From Diploscapter coronatus (lineage: Eukaryota > Nematoda > Chromadorea > Rhabditida > Rhabditidae): 64,000 nt of DNA. Positions 49,075 through 62,247 of the stretch are shown here, in pieces; position 1 is the first letter of the stretch; the number at the start of each line of letters is the position of its first letter. The notes below the pieces were generated by a model, which was not told where the DNA came from, searched no databases, and was given only the letters and a program-made list of their open reading frames with translations. Both the position numbers and the translations under genes were made by a program. The DNA lies in NCBI GenBank assembly GCA_964036155.1, contig OZ038422.1:79693201-79757200 (forward strand), written 5' to 3'.

Positions 49075-49942
49075 ACCAAATGTATGGTTGTTTGTTTATT
49101 CGACAGGTATTTATTTCGACATTATCAAAGAATACAATAAGAATTTTGAAGCGCGATGGCCAATTATTGCGAAGTGCTGTTTGGACAGTAATTTTCAAAA
49201 ATTCATATCTTCTTATGTGTACACATTCTAAGATAAGTTCTGGAACGAAAGTTGTTTATCTCATCGAGACGGAGCGTTTGATACCAGATTTGATCTATTT
49301 ATATGCTTCCTGACAATTTTTGAATTTTAGAGTACGATATTCACTACAGCGTAAACGACGCGCATCCGAGCTCCGAAACCTCGATTTTCGGATTCTCCAC
49401 CCTCGATTACATTACTAGGGATCATTTTCAGGAAAATAATTTTGGAGCTGTGTCAAGCAATTCTATCGATTTTCATAGAATGGCTAATAGTGGACGCCGT
49501 TGTCTACTCATCCGAATATCGTGATAAAAGTTCTAAATATTGATAACATCGATGCTGTATAGTGTTAAACAATGATTTGACATAATTTACTAGCCTTTTT
49601 GTCGATCAAAACGTTTTTGGGAACAAAGTACTCACTTGTGGTAACAAAGTGCTCACTTGTGGTAACAAAGTGCTCACTTTTGGTAACAAAGTGCTCACTC
49701 TTGGTAACAAAGTGCTCACTCGTGGGAACAAAATGCTCACTTTTATTCTACTCTTTGGTAACAAAGTGCTCACTTGTGGTAACAAAGTGCTCACTCTTGG
49801 TAACAAAGTGCTCACTCGTGGGAACAAAATGCTCACTTTTATTCTACTCTTTGGTAACAAAGTGCTCACTCTTGGTAACAAAGTGCTCATTATTTTCTTT
49901 GGTAACAAAGTGCTCACTCGTGGGAAAAAAGTGCTCGCAGCC
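49075..49942 (-). repeat. Right terminal inverted repeat of the MULE
   Basis: Inverted copy of 42497-43250. It is about 110 bp longer, mainly because of extra minisatellite units. Small substitutions and indels are scattered along it. Confidence 0.88.
49612..49932 (-). repeat. Minisatellite in right MULE end, about 14 units of 21 bp
   Basis: Units read TGGTAACAAAGTGCTCACTC on the + strand. Longer variant units (with TTTTATTCTACTCTT) occur twice in a higher-order pattern of three or four units, suggesting expansion in blocks. Confidence 0.92.
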
Positions 49943-49951
49943 CTTTTCATT
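49943..49951. repeat. Right 9-bp target-site duplication of the MULE
   Basis: CTTTTCATT, identical to 42488-42496, directly follows the right terminus CTCGCAGCC. Confidence 0.93.
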
Positions 49952-50157
49952 CATCTAATATCTAATACTTGTAAGTTTGAAGGCCAGAATATTCGATGAA
50001 AAGTTTTGATTTATCGACGACTTGTGCCCCCATAGCCTAAACAGGATTCATTGAAGCGATAGTTTTAGATTTTTAAAGATTTCTATCGTATCAGATTTCC
50101 ACTATTTTCTTCAAAAATCTTCCAGAATCATGCGGTTTTCGAAACTTATTAATTTCT

Positions 50158-52195
50158 TCAAGAAATATAAAATTTCAAAATACCGGTGCTCTCTCTCATT
50201 CCACTCGTGCTGGGTCTATCCGCGTGACTCGACGAAAATCCAGTATCATCATCGAATCGAGTATTTCTCTGCCTGAATTTTGAAAAATAACGAGAATGAC
50301 TAGAAACTAAAAAAAACCTTGTTTCTCCTGCCGTGGCTCTTCCAGCGAAATATCCGCCCAACGCACCGAGACCCGCACCTGTCCAGAATCCTCCCAGACC
50401 CTGGCCTTGACCTGCATTTTCTCGCTGATTTCGGAAACCGGCTCCAAAGCCCATCGTCGAATCCGGATAACTGAAAATATTCATAACACCTAGAGAGCGC
50501 AAATGATTTCTCAGAGTTGACTTTGGGGGAGTTTAAAAGTTACTAATAATGTGTCATGGGACCTTTCAAATACGCAAACCAGAAAGAAGTTTTCGATTTG
50601 GTCCGGTCTAAGCCCCCCTAATTAACTCGATAATTGCTCTGGAAATTTTCGCGATTTTTCACAAAAAGTTTCGTCATTTCTCAGTTGCCCTAATTTTGTT
50701 CACGAAAACATCGTTTTAGCCCCGTTTCTCTTCGCGTGCCACGCTTTTACGTGTTCGTGAATTTTCACGAGCCAAGTATAAACGCGTCCTATATAAGCAT
50801 ATCGCAGAAAGTACAGTAATCAATTTCTTTACAGAAATTATTCAACGGATTAATGAAACGTATTCGAAATACCCTACCTGGTTTTGGTTCCAAAAGTATC
50901 GTCATAACTTGGAGGCGGGCCTCTAGGAGGGCTTGGGCCAGTATCGGGTCCAGAGCCAGGCCATCCACCGCCATATGGGCCTGCAATTTATTTTTACTGG
51001 GAAAAGTATCCAGATTTGACCTCGATTTCCTCCGATGTCTCCCCCTCTAGAAGGATCTCCTACGCACGTGATGTAGAGGATGTAGGCGACAAACAGAATC
51101 ACTACGACTGTAGCGATGAAATTCAGCCATCCGCCATCTCTGAAATGAAAGACGGTTAGAGAAAACTGATATACAGATATGCGCTGGTTCGAATTGTTAT
51201 TATGATTTCGAAAGTTTGAAATCTCGGTTATGTTTGACCGTCTAAATTCCGTTAGCATGTCACGATTAAATTGTGAATTCTACTTCGATTTTCTTTTTTG
51301 CATAATAGGAATTTCAGACAGCTCAGATTTACAATAAATTTCGGAAAAAATGATTACTTGGATTTGGTGTCGACCCAACTTCCGCCACTACCCGATCTCC
51401 CAGCTCCAGAACGATATTCGAGGTCGTATTCCAGGCCGCAGGAGCCCTTCAGAATGTACGGATCCTCAGCATAGTTGTAGCCTTCACAACTAACGGTTAT
51501 CTGAAATTTTTCAATGTAATTTTCAGAGTGCTGATGAATTTCAACTGAGTTTGGAATGTCGTTTTATGGAGCATCCATTTTGATCAAAGAGAACAAATAA
51601 TCTATTTTTGTGAATATATGAAATCCCCTGAAAACATGTCTAAAACAATTCTTTTCAGAAACGAATTTTATCATTGATAAAGCAAAATTTGACTAGCCTC
51701 TTTGCTGATAAGCTATTCTTATTGTTAGAAGTTTAGCATCAATTTATCTTAACAACAGCTGCCTACCTTTCCAAACTCGAGATCACTAGGCATTTCGGCG
51801 GTGCATTTCCACTGGACATCGGAACCGTCGAATCCCTGATTGGTACACTGCACGATCTTCGGTTCGAATTTTCCGCGAGCAGCGCCGCCCACGCAGCGAA
51901 TTTGTGGAACGGGGGATGACCGGCGACCTGAATATTATTATCATTTTTAATTCTTGAATACGGTATTTCATCTTTTTAAATTTCCGCCGTGATTATCAAT
52001 TTCGCAAATCTACCTGTGGTCATCTGTCCTTTATACAGCGTCAAAGCCGTCACATCTTTCAGCAGAACTTTTTCGTTGGCTGCTTCTGAGGTTAATGAGG
52101 GTAATTAAAAGATGATTAGGGCAGATTATTCATGAATCACCTGATATTGAGAATATCCAGAGGGCCAGTAGAGTCGCTCTGACGAGGATTCCCAT
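50158..52195 (-). CDS. SARAF: SARAF, store-operated calcium entry-associated regulatory factor, 306 aa
   Basis: Eight exons join in phase: 52141-52195, 52014-52085, 51767-51927, 51358-51500, 51021-51139, 50878-50980, 50318-50470 and 50158-50272. The signal peptide (MGILVRATLLALWIFSIS) is followed by the SARAF hallmarks: VLLKDVTALTLYKGQMTTGR, SSPVPQIRCVGGAA, VQCTNQGFDGSDVQWKCTAE, VSCEGYNYAEDPYILKGSCG and LEYDLEYR. Then come one transmembrane helix (LNFIATVVVILFVAYILYI), a cytosolic Gly/Pro-rich tail with GGFWTGAGLGALGGYFAG, and a Ser/Arg-rich end. In animals SARAF sits in the ER membrane and promotes slow inactivation of STIM-activated calcium entry. The length is close to human SARAF (about 340 aa). 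It is divergent from HEATR1, 440 bp apart. Confidence 0.93.
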
Positions 52196-52635
52196 CTTGA
52201 AGATGTCAAATTCAGATTTTTTCCTTTTTTTATAAATCTGAAAAATTAAATAAAAAAGATACGAAAATGTATGAAATTGTGGCGAGCGATATATAAGATG
52301 GTGAAAACAAAAAGAGCGAGAAGAAAAGAGAAAGATCAGGTTATGCAGAGTCATAGGCTACGTCGCCTTAGCAGAGCGTAATTTCTCGCCATGCACGTTA
52401 CGAAATCTCGATAGATGATGAACGGACATATGAAATTTGAATAATTCAGAATAGTGAAATGCTAACTTTGGTAAAACAAATAAAAAAATAAGAAAAATGA
52501 AATTTCCATTGTCGATAGCGCGCATTTGCATTTTGCAGTGTCCGTTCCATTTGAACTTGATTTTAATTTTCGACAATTTCCCATTTTTCCCCATTCTCCT
52601 CACTTTTTCATTATCTTTCCTGATTCAGAGACTGG
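52196..52635. promoter_or_regulatory. Shared divergent promoter region of SARAF and HEATR1
   Basis: About 440 bp separate the two start codons, so both promoters must lie here. The HEATR1 side ends in GATTCAG (a likely trans-splice acceptor) ten bases before its ATG. No TATA box is obvious. Confidence 0.5.
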
Positions 52636-55600
52636 ATGACATCGCTGGAGAAGCAGTTGGAGAGTCTGAGGACTGCCACAGCACGGCAGCTGACTGTCGA
52701 GAGGAAGCATGTCTCGATTCTGTTCGATCAGAGGGAAGCCGCCTCGCACGACAGAGAAACCATCTACAAAATCGGTAAACTTGCTGCAAAAATATGCGTT
52801 TCTGAAGAAAAACGAAATAAATAAATTTCTACAATTTAAAAAAAAAATTACGACGAAATAAGAATAGTTCTGAACATTTTCAAAAAGAAGAAATTCAGGC
52901 TGCACCGGTCTGGAACATCTCCGAAAAATCGATAGTGTGGTGTTTGATGGACCCAATCGACTGTTCGACGAGTCCGCCCTCAACTTGAACAGGTCCATGC
53001 TCACCAAGGAGGAGAACGAACAGCTGGACGGGGAAATCTGCCGCTTTCTGTTCCTGGTGGCCCCCTATCTTCAGCATTTCGCTTGTCAGCAAACGCTCGA
53101 GTGGCTCATCTACAGATTCCAGGTGCCTAAAAATAAGTCTTGTTTGAAGCAAAACGAACATTCAGAAAAATCTTATACAAGGCAGCTCGCACCGAATGTC
53201 TATCAAATTTCTGCCTATTAAAAAAATGAAAAATCGCTAACTTCCAGATCCACGCCTACAATGCGGAATCCCTGATGCTGTCCCTACTGCCTTTCCACGA
53301 GACGAACGTGTTCGGCCGGATTCTCTCAGTGCTCGACTTCCAATTCGACTCTTCCAAAGAGTGGTCCTTCCTCAAACCTTACGCCAGGAAACGCAGCCCC
53401 GTCCCGTTCAACGCGGTCAGTATTTTTTTATTATTTTTGAAGGAAAAAATGCTTTTCAGCTGATCAAGTCGAATCCAGCCGCGGTGAAATCGCTGATAAA
53501 CAAATTCTTCGACCACATTCAATTTGGAATTGGGGTACAATTTATTTCACGATGCATTTTTGACTCTTTCTTCTAGACGACAGACCAGTCGTTCATGGAA
53601 GTGAAGGCGAGCATTCTGTTCACGTTCTACGCCAAACTGGTGTGCGGTCTGCTGGACTCGAAGAAACTCGACGACGCGCTGCTTTCCAGAATCGTGCCGC
53701 TCATTGCTAATGGAATCAAGTAAATTCTCCACTTTCGTAGTGGTTATGGAATTTTCCCTAAGCAACACTATTTCATTCGTAAACTCACTGGCTTTAACAA
53801 ATACATGACAGCGCCCAAAGAGATCCCATCTTCCCCGTTGAAAAAAGTGGGATTTATTTAGGCGCTGCCCAAATACATTGGGTAGCCGGTGAATTGAGTT
53901 GGCTTCACAAGTAGAAAACTTGTATAACTTGAAAACCACTCCCTTTTTAGAAAGGAGAATAATTACTTTTGAGAGTTGCCAATTGTCGTAATCCATCATG
54001 CTTTCCAGAAGCAGTGTTCGCTCCCTGCGCCTGGCCTCGTTCATGATCGTGTGCCAACTCGTCTGCAATGCGACACTCGCTCAGCCTGTCATTTCCTCCA
54101 TCCTCAAAATCCTTATCATGGTAGGAATCTTTCTTAAAGCTATTTCTTTTTATCAATGTTATAAATTATTTCAGAAAACCAAATTGGAGACGATTCCTGA
54201 AACAGTCTCAATGATGGCGATCGTTTGTCAGAGGCAAAAAGTTCCGGAAATTTCCAGAAAGTTCGTCGTCTTCCTTTCTTCTGGAAAGAACAGTGATTTT
54301 TCAGAGCCATTCTGAAACTGTTGCGTCGAGAAGAGTTGGATCAGATCTGGGAGCGAATCAGAGACCACAATGCCAAGACTGAGCTCAGCAAACTGCTCGA
54401 TCCACTCTGGGAGACGCTCTTCAGAATTGCTGCTGAAAATGGTTTTTTTTCTTTAAATATCCATAAAACATTTTTCTTTAGTTCTATTTTGAATTATTTT
54501 TAGAAGATCTGTGAAGTCACTAATTTTCAGGAGATGATTCCGTCAAGGCAATCAACGCGACTTGCGTGACTGCGGATGCCTCTGCAATTAGCTCGAAATC
54601 CGCCTCCGCGTTTTTCAAGCGATTCTTCGAATTCTCCGAACAGGGCCAATTTTGCGAGGAGGAGAACTTCAAATCTACTATATACTCGATGGCTGTCAGG
54701 TAGAATTTCTAAACTTGATTCTTTAGAAGGAATTTTTTTTCTGAATTTTAAAAATTTAAACTTGCAGATTTTCTGACGAATACATGAGTGTGGTGTCGGA
54801 GTGCAGAAAATCGAATCCGAGCTTGGTGGCCTCTGTCATCGAGAAATACGGACTCACTCAACTCACTGTGGTAAGTTTTCTTCATCAAAAATCTCCACTC
54901 GGGAATTTGACTGGAAATATTCTCTTGGAAAAGAGCAAGAAGCGGTCTTTTTTCAAAAATTAAACATTTTCCAGATGAACAGCGATTCGTGGCTGAAGAA
55001 GAAGCGCAAACGCACTCGCAGTTCGCAGTCAGAGACGAGCGTGACGAATGTCGAAGTGGCTCAAGTGGTTAGCAAATTGAAATATGGATTTTGACAAAGA
55101 TAGTGAATTCAGGAGAAGTCGGCAACAGAAAAGGCGCAGGAAATGGCGGAGTCTTCTGAGTTCGCGAAAAGAAAATCGTTCTCTGGCGATCCGATGAAGA
55201 AGTGCGTTGAGTGGATGAAAAAAGCTGATTGGGAAAATGTGAGATTTTAATAAACAAAAACAAAAATATATATATATATCTAGCTTTGAAAGATATTTTT
55301 AATTCAGGTTGAATGGGCGTTGACCGAGATGGGCTCTCGTCGCGACTACTTCCAGAAGAAACCGGACGACGACGTTGAAGACTTCGTCAAAATGCTCGTC
55401 CAACTCGTCGTCGAGAACCCGTCCGATATTTCCAGAAGTCAAGCGGCAGGCGCTATTGCCAGGGTAAATTTTTAGATGCCAATCCTCATCTTTTCAGAAA
55501 CGGACTCATCGGAAAAATTCGATTTCATCAAAATCAAATTGTCTCATTTTCAGGCTCCATTGAATGAGAAATTCCTCTATTTTCTTCTGGACACTCAGGA

Positions 55601-58600
55601 TGACGAGTCAAAACCACCCAGCATCAAGAAATTACGATCCGGAAGGTCGTTTTCTGCTAAAAAGGCAAGATTTGAAGGAAAAGGCTTATTTTATTTCCTC
55701 AACCTTCAGCCTGAGGCCGAGAAGGAGCCCGAATCTGAAAGTTTCAAATCGAAGCGAATGGAATTCGCACTCGATTGGCTGTTGCTGCGGGACGAGTTGC
55801 CTGCCAGCAGGAGGATTTTCAACCAGCTCTTCGAAATCATGAACAGGTCATTTTTAGATTTTCAAAAAGAAAGTGCATTCATTTAGAAATTAGCGAAAAT
55901 TTAAAAGACTTTCTTAAATCATACTCTCCAGGAGTTTTAAAAGTGATGATATTTCAGAATTTCTGAAGCGGCTCAAGTCAACACCCATCTTCAACAGAGC
56001 ATCGTGCAAGTACTCATCAAGATGATTCGAAATTCGGGTAAATCGAGAATCTTTATTGTTTGCAAAAAGAATTGAATTTGAGGATCGTACAAAGTGACAG
56101 AAGGCGATCTGCAGCTGGATGGCATCGTGGAGGCGATGCGGTCGACGCACAACCACCTACTGTTGAGGAACTGCCTCCAACTCCTCACTGCCGCTGTCAA
56201 AGTCGCTCCGGTTTGTTTTTCTTCGTATGTTTCAAGAAGACGTTCAAAGCGATGAAATCTAGCAATACTAATAACGAGTCGAGGAAGCGCGCGACCAAGG
56301 CTCCAATACAAACCATTATAAATCCAATTTCAAAACAATCACAAATACAAGCAACGAAAACAAACAATAAACAACAGTCGTTCCCTCACTTATCACATTT
56401 GATAATGATCAATTCATCTGTCAAACTTGGCCTTTTATGCATTTTCAATTCAAAACTAATTTGTTAATTTCGTACGAAAATAATCAGTTGATACCAAATT
56501 AGTCTATTATCATTGCGAAGTCTATCTAACTTTTTACGTCGCACACCTTCATCAAATTATCTAGCTAATACTGAAAACCGCATCCCGATCCGATAATCAC
56601 ATCGCGTCAGATTTCAGAATACATCCAAAAACAACAAAAATATTAACTGCTTAGATTTAGATATTGTAATAAATTGTTTTTAAGGAAAGGTTTTAAACTA
56701 GAGGAAATGTTAAAAATGATTATATTCCTTCAGGCCTCGGTGACGAGCCATGTGATGTCGGTGTTTACATTCATGGGGTCGGGTTTGCTGAAGAGAGACA
56801 ACGAACTCACTCTTTCCATCATCGAGCAGACCGTTTCTGCTCTTTTCGAAGCACTTCAATCTGGACCGAAGGTAAATTTATGACTTTGAATTTAAAATTT
56901 GATCTATTAGTTAATAATTTTCGACTTTTTGTTATTTATAAGTGGTTAGTTTTAAGGCTTACGAGTTATCGGAAATGTTTCTATGAAATTTGAAATGCAT
57001 ATTTTCTGAATCACATCCAAAGAGTTAACAGAAAATGAACAATTTGCAGGACTCGCTCCGAACTCGTCTGATTTGCGTGTGCCGAATCTTCGCGAAGTCG
57101 GCCTTCGACATCCCGCCGCATCGCCGTCCTCGAATCGGCGCCTCCATCGCACAGACCGTCCCTCTCGAGCACATTCCAACGCTCATCGAGGTTTTCCTGG
57201 AATGGTGGGATTTTTTAAACTTTCCTCTTCCTCTCTGATTAATATTTATAAATCCCTATTCCTATTCCCCGCTTCTACAAGGAACAGAGAAAGTCCCGTT
57301 CACTTTTAGTTTTGTTCGAGTTTCCAAAAATGCTACTATTTGTTGTGTACCTGAACCTCAAAGAATAAGCCAAGTTTATTTTTCAAAGAAAAGCAAACAT
57401 ATTCAGCTTCTGTGCCCAGTGGCAGAAGACGTGCTCCGCGTCAGAAATCGGTGGGAGGAGAACGGGGCCGATAGCTCTGGACAACGTGCAGGATGCCTAC
57501 GAGGACATTTGCATGGCGATGACCGCTCCCTTCCCTGCCACAACCCAATTGGCCACCTGCTTGGAGCTCATCCAATTTGCCATCCAGCTCGGAACCGATT
57601 CAAATGATGCAAAGAGGGTGCCTCAGAATGTCACCGATATTTTTGACAAGTAAATATTTCTCTGTGTACTTTTTTAATCATTCTTCTTTCAGGTCAAAAT
57701 ACTCTCTCCCGAAATTGCGTCATTTCCGTTTCGTTCTTATTGGAATTGCAGCGAAAACTCTTCAGTCGAAACAGCTCTACGACAAGGTAATCTCTTTTTT
57801 GCAAAAAAAAGCTTCTTGAAAATGAAGACGATCGTTTCGGTATTTTTGAAAATAATAAGAACATTTCCTGAAGCAAAAGGAATGATTTCATAACTTTCAG
57901 CTCTCTTCTGTGGACGACGATGAATTGCTGGCGGAAATCGAGCCAATCGGGTTGAATCTGGTGAGGGCCTGCGTAGATTTGGACGAGATGATCGAACGAG
58001 GCAACGTGGCTGTCAACCAGGAGGACGCAGCCACGAAGAGATATTGGGTCGCCATGAGTGTCAAGGCTGAAACGCTTGCTGAGAGGGTAAGTTTGCTGAT
58101 GATTCAGCTATTATCAAGATCTGATGAACAGGAGTTTCAACTCCTGCAAAGAGAAATGCGCATATTTAAACCTTTTAAGGAAGAATATTCTCTTCTCTTT
58201 ATGAAATGTGGTTCATACCTGCATTTTATAATCATTAGACACAGAAGAAGTAGAATGCCGTTCATTAGCCCTTCAATAAAGCGAATTAATGTTTTTAGAT
58301 TCGCCATCTTCTGCCAGGAGGCGTCGCTGCGAGACTCGTTGCCAGAATTTTGAAGCAAGACGATGTCAATTTGAAGATGAGAGAAAAGGTTAGTTTTTGG
58401 CGAATTTACACCTGACTGATAACATATATCGACTTCTAGCGTGATGGAAATTTTATGAAAAGTGAAACTTATTGAAAATATGAACTTCCTTCAGGCTCTC
58501 CAACTGGCGAATGTGAAACTGATGCAGGACGGATATCTGTACAAGAACAGCTCTGTGAACGAGAAGGAACTCATCGAGTTGGCCACTGTCCTCAATCAGT

Positions 58601-61600
58601 GGATCAAACCATCCAGGGGCGACAAAGACAAGGCCAGATTTTGCAATTATATATAATAGATTGAACATTTAAAAATCTGTCGCTTCCCAATAGCATATTA
58701 TTACAAACAAATTGATTATCTCAAAGCGTTTTTATCCCCACATTTATAACATTGCAACCGCATCTAAATCTCATTGCTTACACCTTCCAAATCTTCCTGT
58801 TTTGGAAGAGAAGATCTTGAAAGAAGATAACATAGGAATTTCAACAAGTTGCATATTTATGCAATTTCAGATAATCCTGTGCCAAAGCGCTGCGTTCTCT
58901 TTGAAACTGATAGCCAAGCGACTGCCGGCTCAGGGCGAATCCACAGTTCTGTCTGAAGCCATTCAGAAATGCTTCGATACGGTTTCTGAATACAAAACGC
59001 TGGATAACTACTTGGTTGCCAACATGCTTCTGCTCGCTGGAGAATTGATAAGGTAAGGTGGTATATTTTGTATGATTTTTGTGGATAAAGAAGTCATGAA
59101 AGCAGGTTGAGAATAGAGAGAAAATAGCTTGCTCGACTCCTTTGTTTACAATTTATTATCTTGAAATACGTAGTTTTTATTTTTATGAGACCTTTAGATC
59201 ACACAACATGAAATCGACGATGATGCTCACTTTGCCTCTAATCGACATCTGCCTGGCTATCATTGCCGAATGTATCACTCTGCAGAAGGTTTGAAGATTT
59301 GCCATATTTGAAAGGAACTCCAACAATGTCATTTTGCAAAACTGGAATTTCAGGAAGCGATGCGAGAAGAGCTGAAGACCGGAAAACGTGAGAGAATCCG
59401 CCAACAATCGCTGGTCGGAAGAAAATTGAGTGCTGACAATTTATTGGTAATCTTTGCTTTACTTTTTAGTATGGCTCCTTGGAATTAACGAAAGCTTTTG
59501 TATGAAAATAATGGAGATTGCTTGAAACTTATCTTATTCAGTTTTGCGCTCTGACCTGCGTGCAACGAATTCTGGACCGTTATGGAGCCTTCGTCATCGA
59601 CAAATACGCTGCGATTATCGTTGCCTACTGCAGGGCTGCTGCTAAGTTAGTTTTCAAATTTGACATTCAAAAAACTCAAAATTCCAGACTCAACGACCAC
59701 TTGCGAGGGGATCAGTCTGTCTATAGCAGTGGGTACAGTTTGGCTGACAGTCAGTCGAGTGGAGGCCCAAATAAACCTAATGCTATCATGAGGTTGAGAT
59801 TTTTCATCATTTTAAAGAAATATATTTATCTTTTTCCAGACTGAACCTGATCCGAAAATCCCTTCTGACAGTCGAGTTTCGCGTCATCTTTCCGCATTTC
59901 ACCCAAGCTGTCGGTCAACTCAAAGACGAAGAGGTTAGTATTTTTTTTTTCCATAATTTCAATGTTTCAATAATCCACTTATGTTAGTTGTTCATAGCCC
60001 TTCATTGCTAATGGTTTTGGTGAATGATCTTAAAACTCAAAACATATTCTGTTTTCTTCAGAAGCCCTTCTGTTGTCTGTTCAACCTGCTTGGCAGCTAC
60101 TTCACTCCGATCAACAAGAACTACGCAATGCAGCTCAAGGACAAACTCGCCAATGACGTCTTCCTGCCTGCGATGGCTCACTACAGGGTCAAGGAGAGAA
60201 ATCCTGGCAATTTGGAGTGCATCGCCCATGTGGAAACTTCGATTTTCGCTGCATTCAACTCGCTGGCTGAAATTTTGACTGGTCAGTTTGAGTTCCTTCT
60301 TTCTATACTCAATTTTAAACTTCAGAACAGCAGATCCGTCCCCTCGTGCAGAATATCATCAGATGGGCCGAATCGGAACTCGATTTGAATGTCACGCCGA
60401 GAACAAAGATCGTCACGCTCTTCCACTTTGCTAACAGGTAGGCATTTTGAAAGAAATGAATTATGGAAGGGTCGGTTTAAAAAAAGCATTTTTCAGTTTC
60501 TACAACTCGTTTCAATCCCTGGCTCTGCCCTTCTTTGGCAAATTGATCGAGTTGGTCTCCAAAGTGCTGACTGCCTGCAACTATTCCATCACGACTGGTA
60601 TTTTGTTCGAATTAGGAACGTTTGAAAAACATGAATTTTCAGATTCAAGCAAGTTGCTGATTTACGGAAAGAAGGATTCGATCGAGGCTCTGGAAGCAGA
60701 TTTCCTCATCCGAAATGTCATCGATTTCGTCAGAAAATGCGCTCAGCACAAGGACTTCATGACACAGTCAGTTTTTTTTACTTCAAGAAAACTGATTTTT
60801 AAAAAATTTCTGGCATGGAAAAATTGACCTTTTAAAATGTCCTTGTTCTTATACATGTGCTGAAACATATCAGATATTAAACATTTGATTATTTGAGATT
60901 TTTTTGAAGTCAAAAGTAAAATTACTCATTTTCTTAGATAAATTTGAGCCAGGAAATTTTGAAACGTATTTTTTTTTAGTGAGCGAGCCGAAATGGTGAT
61001 GGACTCGCTGGTGGCTGAGTTGGAGAACACGAAGCTGGCCGGCCACGAGCAGAGATGCGTCGATCACCTCACAGGTGTGAAAAGACGTTTCTAAATGAGT
61101 TAACTTAAAATAACTAATATATTTGTGTGGGGTTATTTTTTTACACGAGTGCCCAGATTTGTAACAAAGTTTAGTAAAACCATCTTGTCATGTTTTGCTA
61201 AATTTTGGAAAACTAGCACTAAAAATCACCAATCTCACAACAATTCTAACCTCAGTATTAACTTCAAATTTTGCGGCAGAAGAGAATTTTGAAAAATTCC
61301 AGAAGCATTGTACCGAGTGGCTGATGCAGACGCGGACATTTTCCCTGAAATGCTTAACAAAATCATGATGAAGACCAGAGACAACAGACCTAAGGTTCGT
61401 TATTTGTTGCTTTTAAAATAAAATTCGTTGAAATTCTAAAATAGGTTTCAAAAATATCACTTTAAAGAGGATACTCATTTCATTCAGTTTGTCTACGCTT
61501 CATACTATTCCAGTTTAAAATTACAAAAGGTAATATTTCAGATTCGTTACCGCACTCTGCTCGTGATGGAGGTGCTGTTCGACAAGATCGGAGACGGCAT

Positions 61601-62247
61601 TCAGCCCTTCCTCCCCAATGTGCTGCCCTTCATCAGCGAACTGTTGGAAGGTCGGTTTTCAACTTAAAAATTTTTTAACAATAAATAAAAATTTGTAATT
61701 ATTGCCACGCTGTTACCCATTTTCCTCCAATTCACTCAACGTTTGAAAGAGAGGGAGTCCACCTTCCACGCCTTGGCTTTACTCTTCTTCTTCCCTTTTG
61801 CCTTCAGTAGCGGGGAAGAAATAGAAGGGAAAAAAGAGGAACACGTAAAATTGTGTGCGAGAAAGCTCTTACTATTTCACACATGCCGGCATTTTTGGAA
61901 AGGGGAATAGCGTACTTGCATATGTTTCAAAGTATTATGAATAACACTATTTTGATTGGCAAAGCGATACTTCTGACAATGAGCCGCTCTTATTAACCCT
62001 GAAGTAACAAAAGTATCTAAAGAATACACGCACTATTGAACCTACTTTTAGAATATGGCGACACATTTGTCTATAGATAGAAAAGCGTCCTTTTCCATGC
62101 TTTGAAAATTAGTGCAAGTTTTTCTTTAAAAAAAACGTTTCAGATGAGAACAAGCAAGTGGAAGAGCAATGCGACAAGGTGCTCCGGCTGCTGCAGCACA
62201 AATTCGGGGAGAATCTCACCGAGACCATTGAGGGAATGACGGAGTAA
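52636..62247 (+). CDS. HEATR1: HEATR1/UTP10, U3 snoRNP-associated HEAT-repeat protein
   Basis: The N-terminus is diagnostic of the family: MTSLEKQLESLRTAT, then LFDQREAASHDRETIYKIGC and TGLEHLRKIDS, LEWLIYRFQIHAYNAESLML and LLPFHETNVFGRIL. About 30 or more exons follow on the same strand. The C-terminal BP28CT-like part includes SLLTVEFRVIFPHFTQAVGQ, FSFYNSFQSLALPFFGKLIE and RYRTLLVMEVLFDKIGDGIQ. The frame closes with QVEEQCDKVLRLLQHKFGEN and TAA at 62245-62247. HEATR1/UTP10 is a nucleolar scaffold of the small-subunit processome, needed for rDNA transcription and early 18S rRNA processing. The span agrees with a protein of roughly 2,000 residues. Two longer introns (about 56212-56732 and 61652-62143) have no recognisable content. 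I did not verify every exon boundary. Confidence 0.9.

Larger units (their letters stand above)
42497..49942 (+). mobile_element. Complete Mutator-like (MULE) DNA transposon, 7,446 bp
   Basis: The element is bounded by GGCTGCGAGCACTTTTTTCC on the left and its exact reverse complement on the right. A perfect 9-bp direct repeat (CTTTTCATT) flanks it, the 8-10 bp duplication typical of Mutator-like elements. The terminal inverted repeats cover about 42497-43250 and 49075-49942. Each starts with a 21-bp minisatellite and continues into shared unique sequence. Inside is an apparently intact, spliced DDE transposase gene (44012-48600) on the + strand. The perfect duplication, uninterrupted transposase and matching ends suggest a recent insertion that may still be autonomous. 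It landed between the poly(A) signal of the peroxidase gene and the 3' end of SARAF, without breaking a gene. Confidence 0.93.

Noticed and set aside
49599..49999. ORFs of 114-119 aa on both strands with a repeated TKCSLV or VSTLLP pattern
   Set aside because: These are translations of the 21-bp minisatellite, whose length is a multiple of three; they are not genes.
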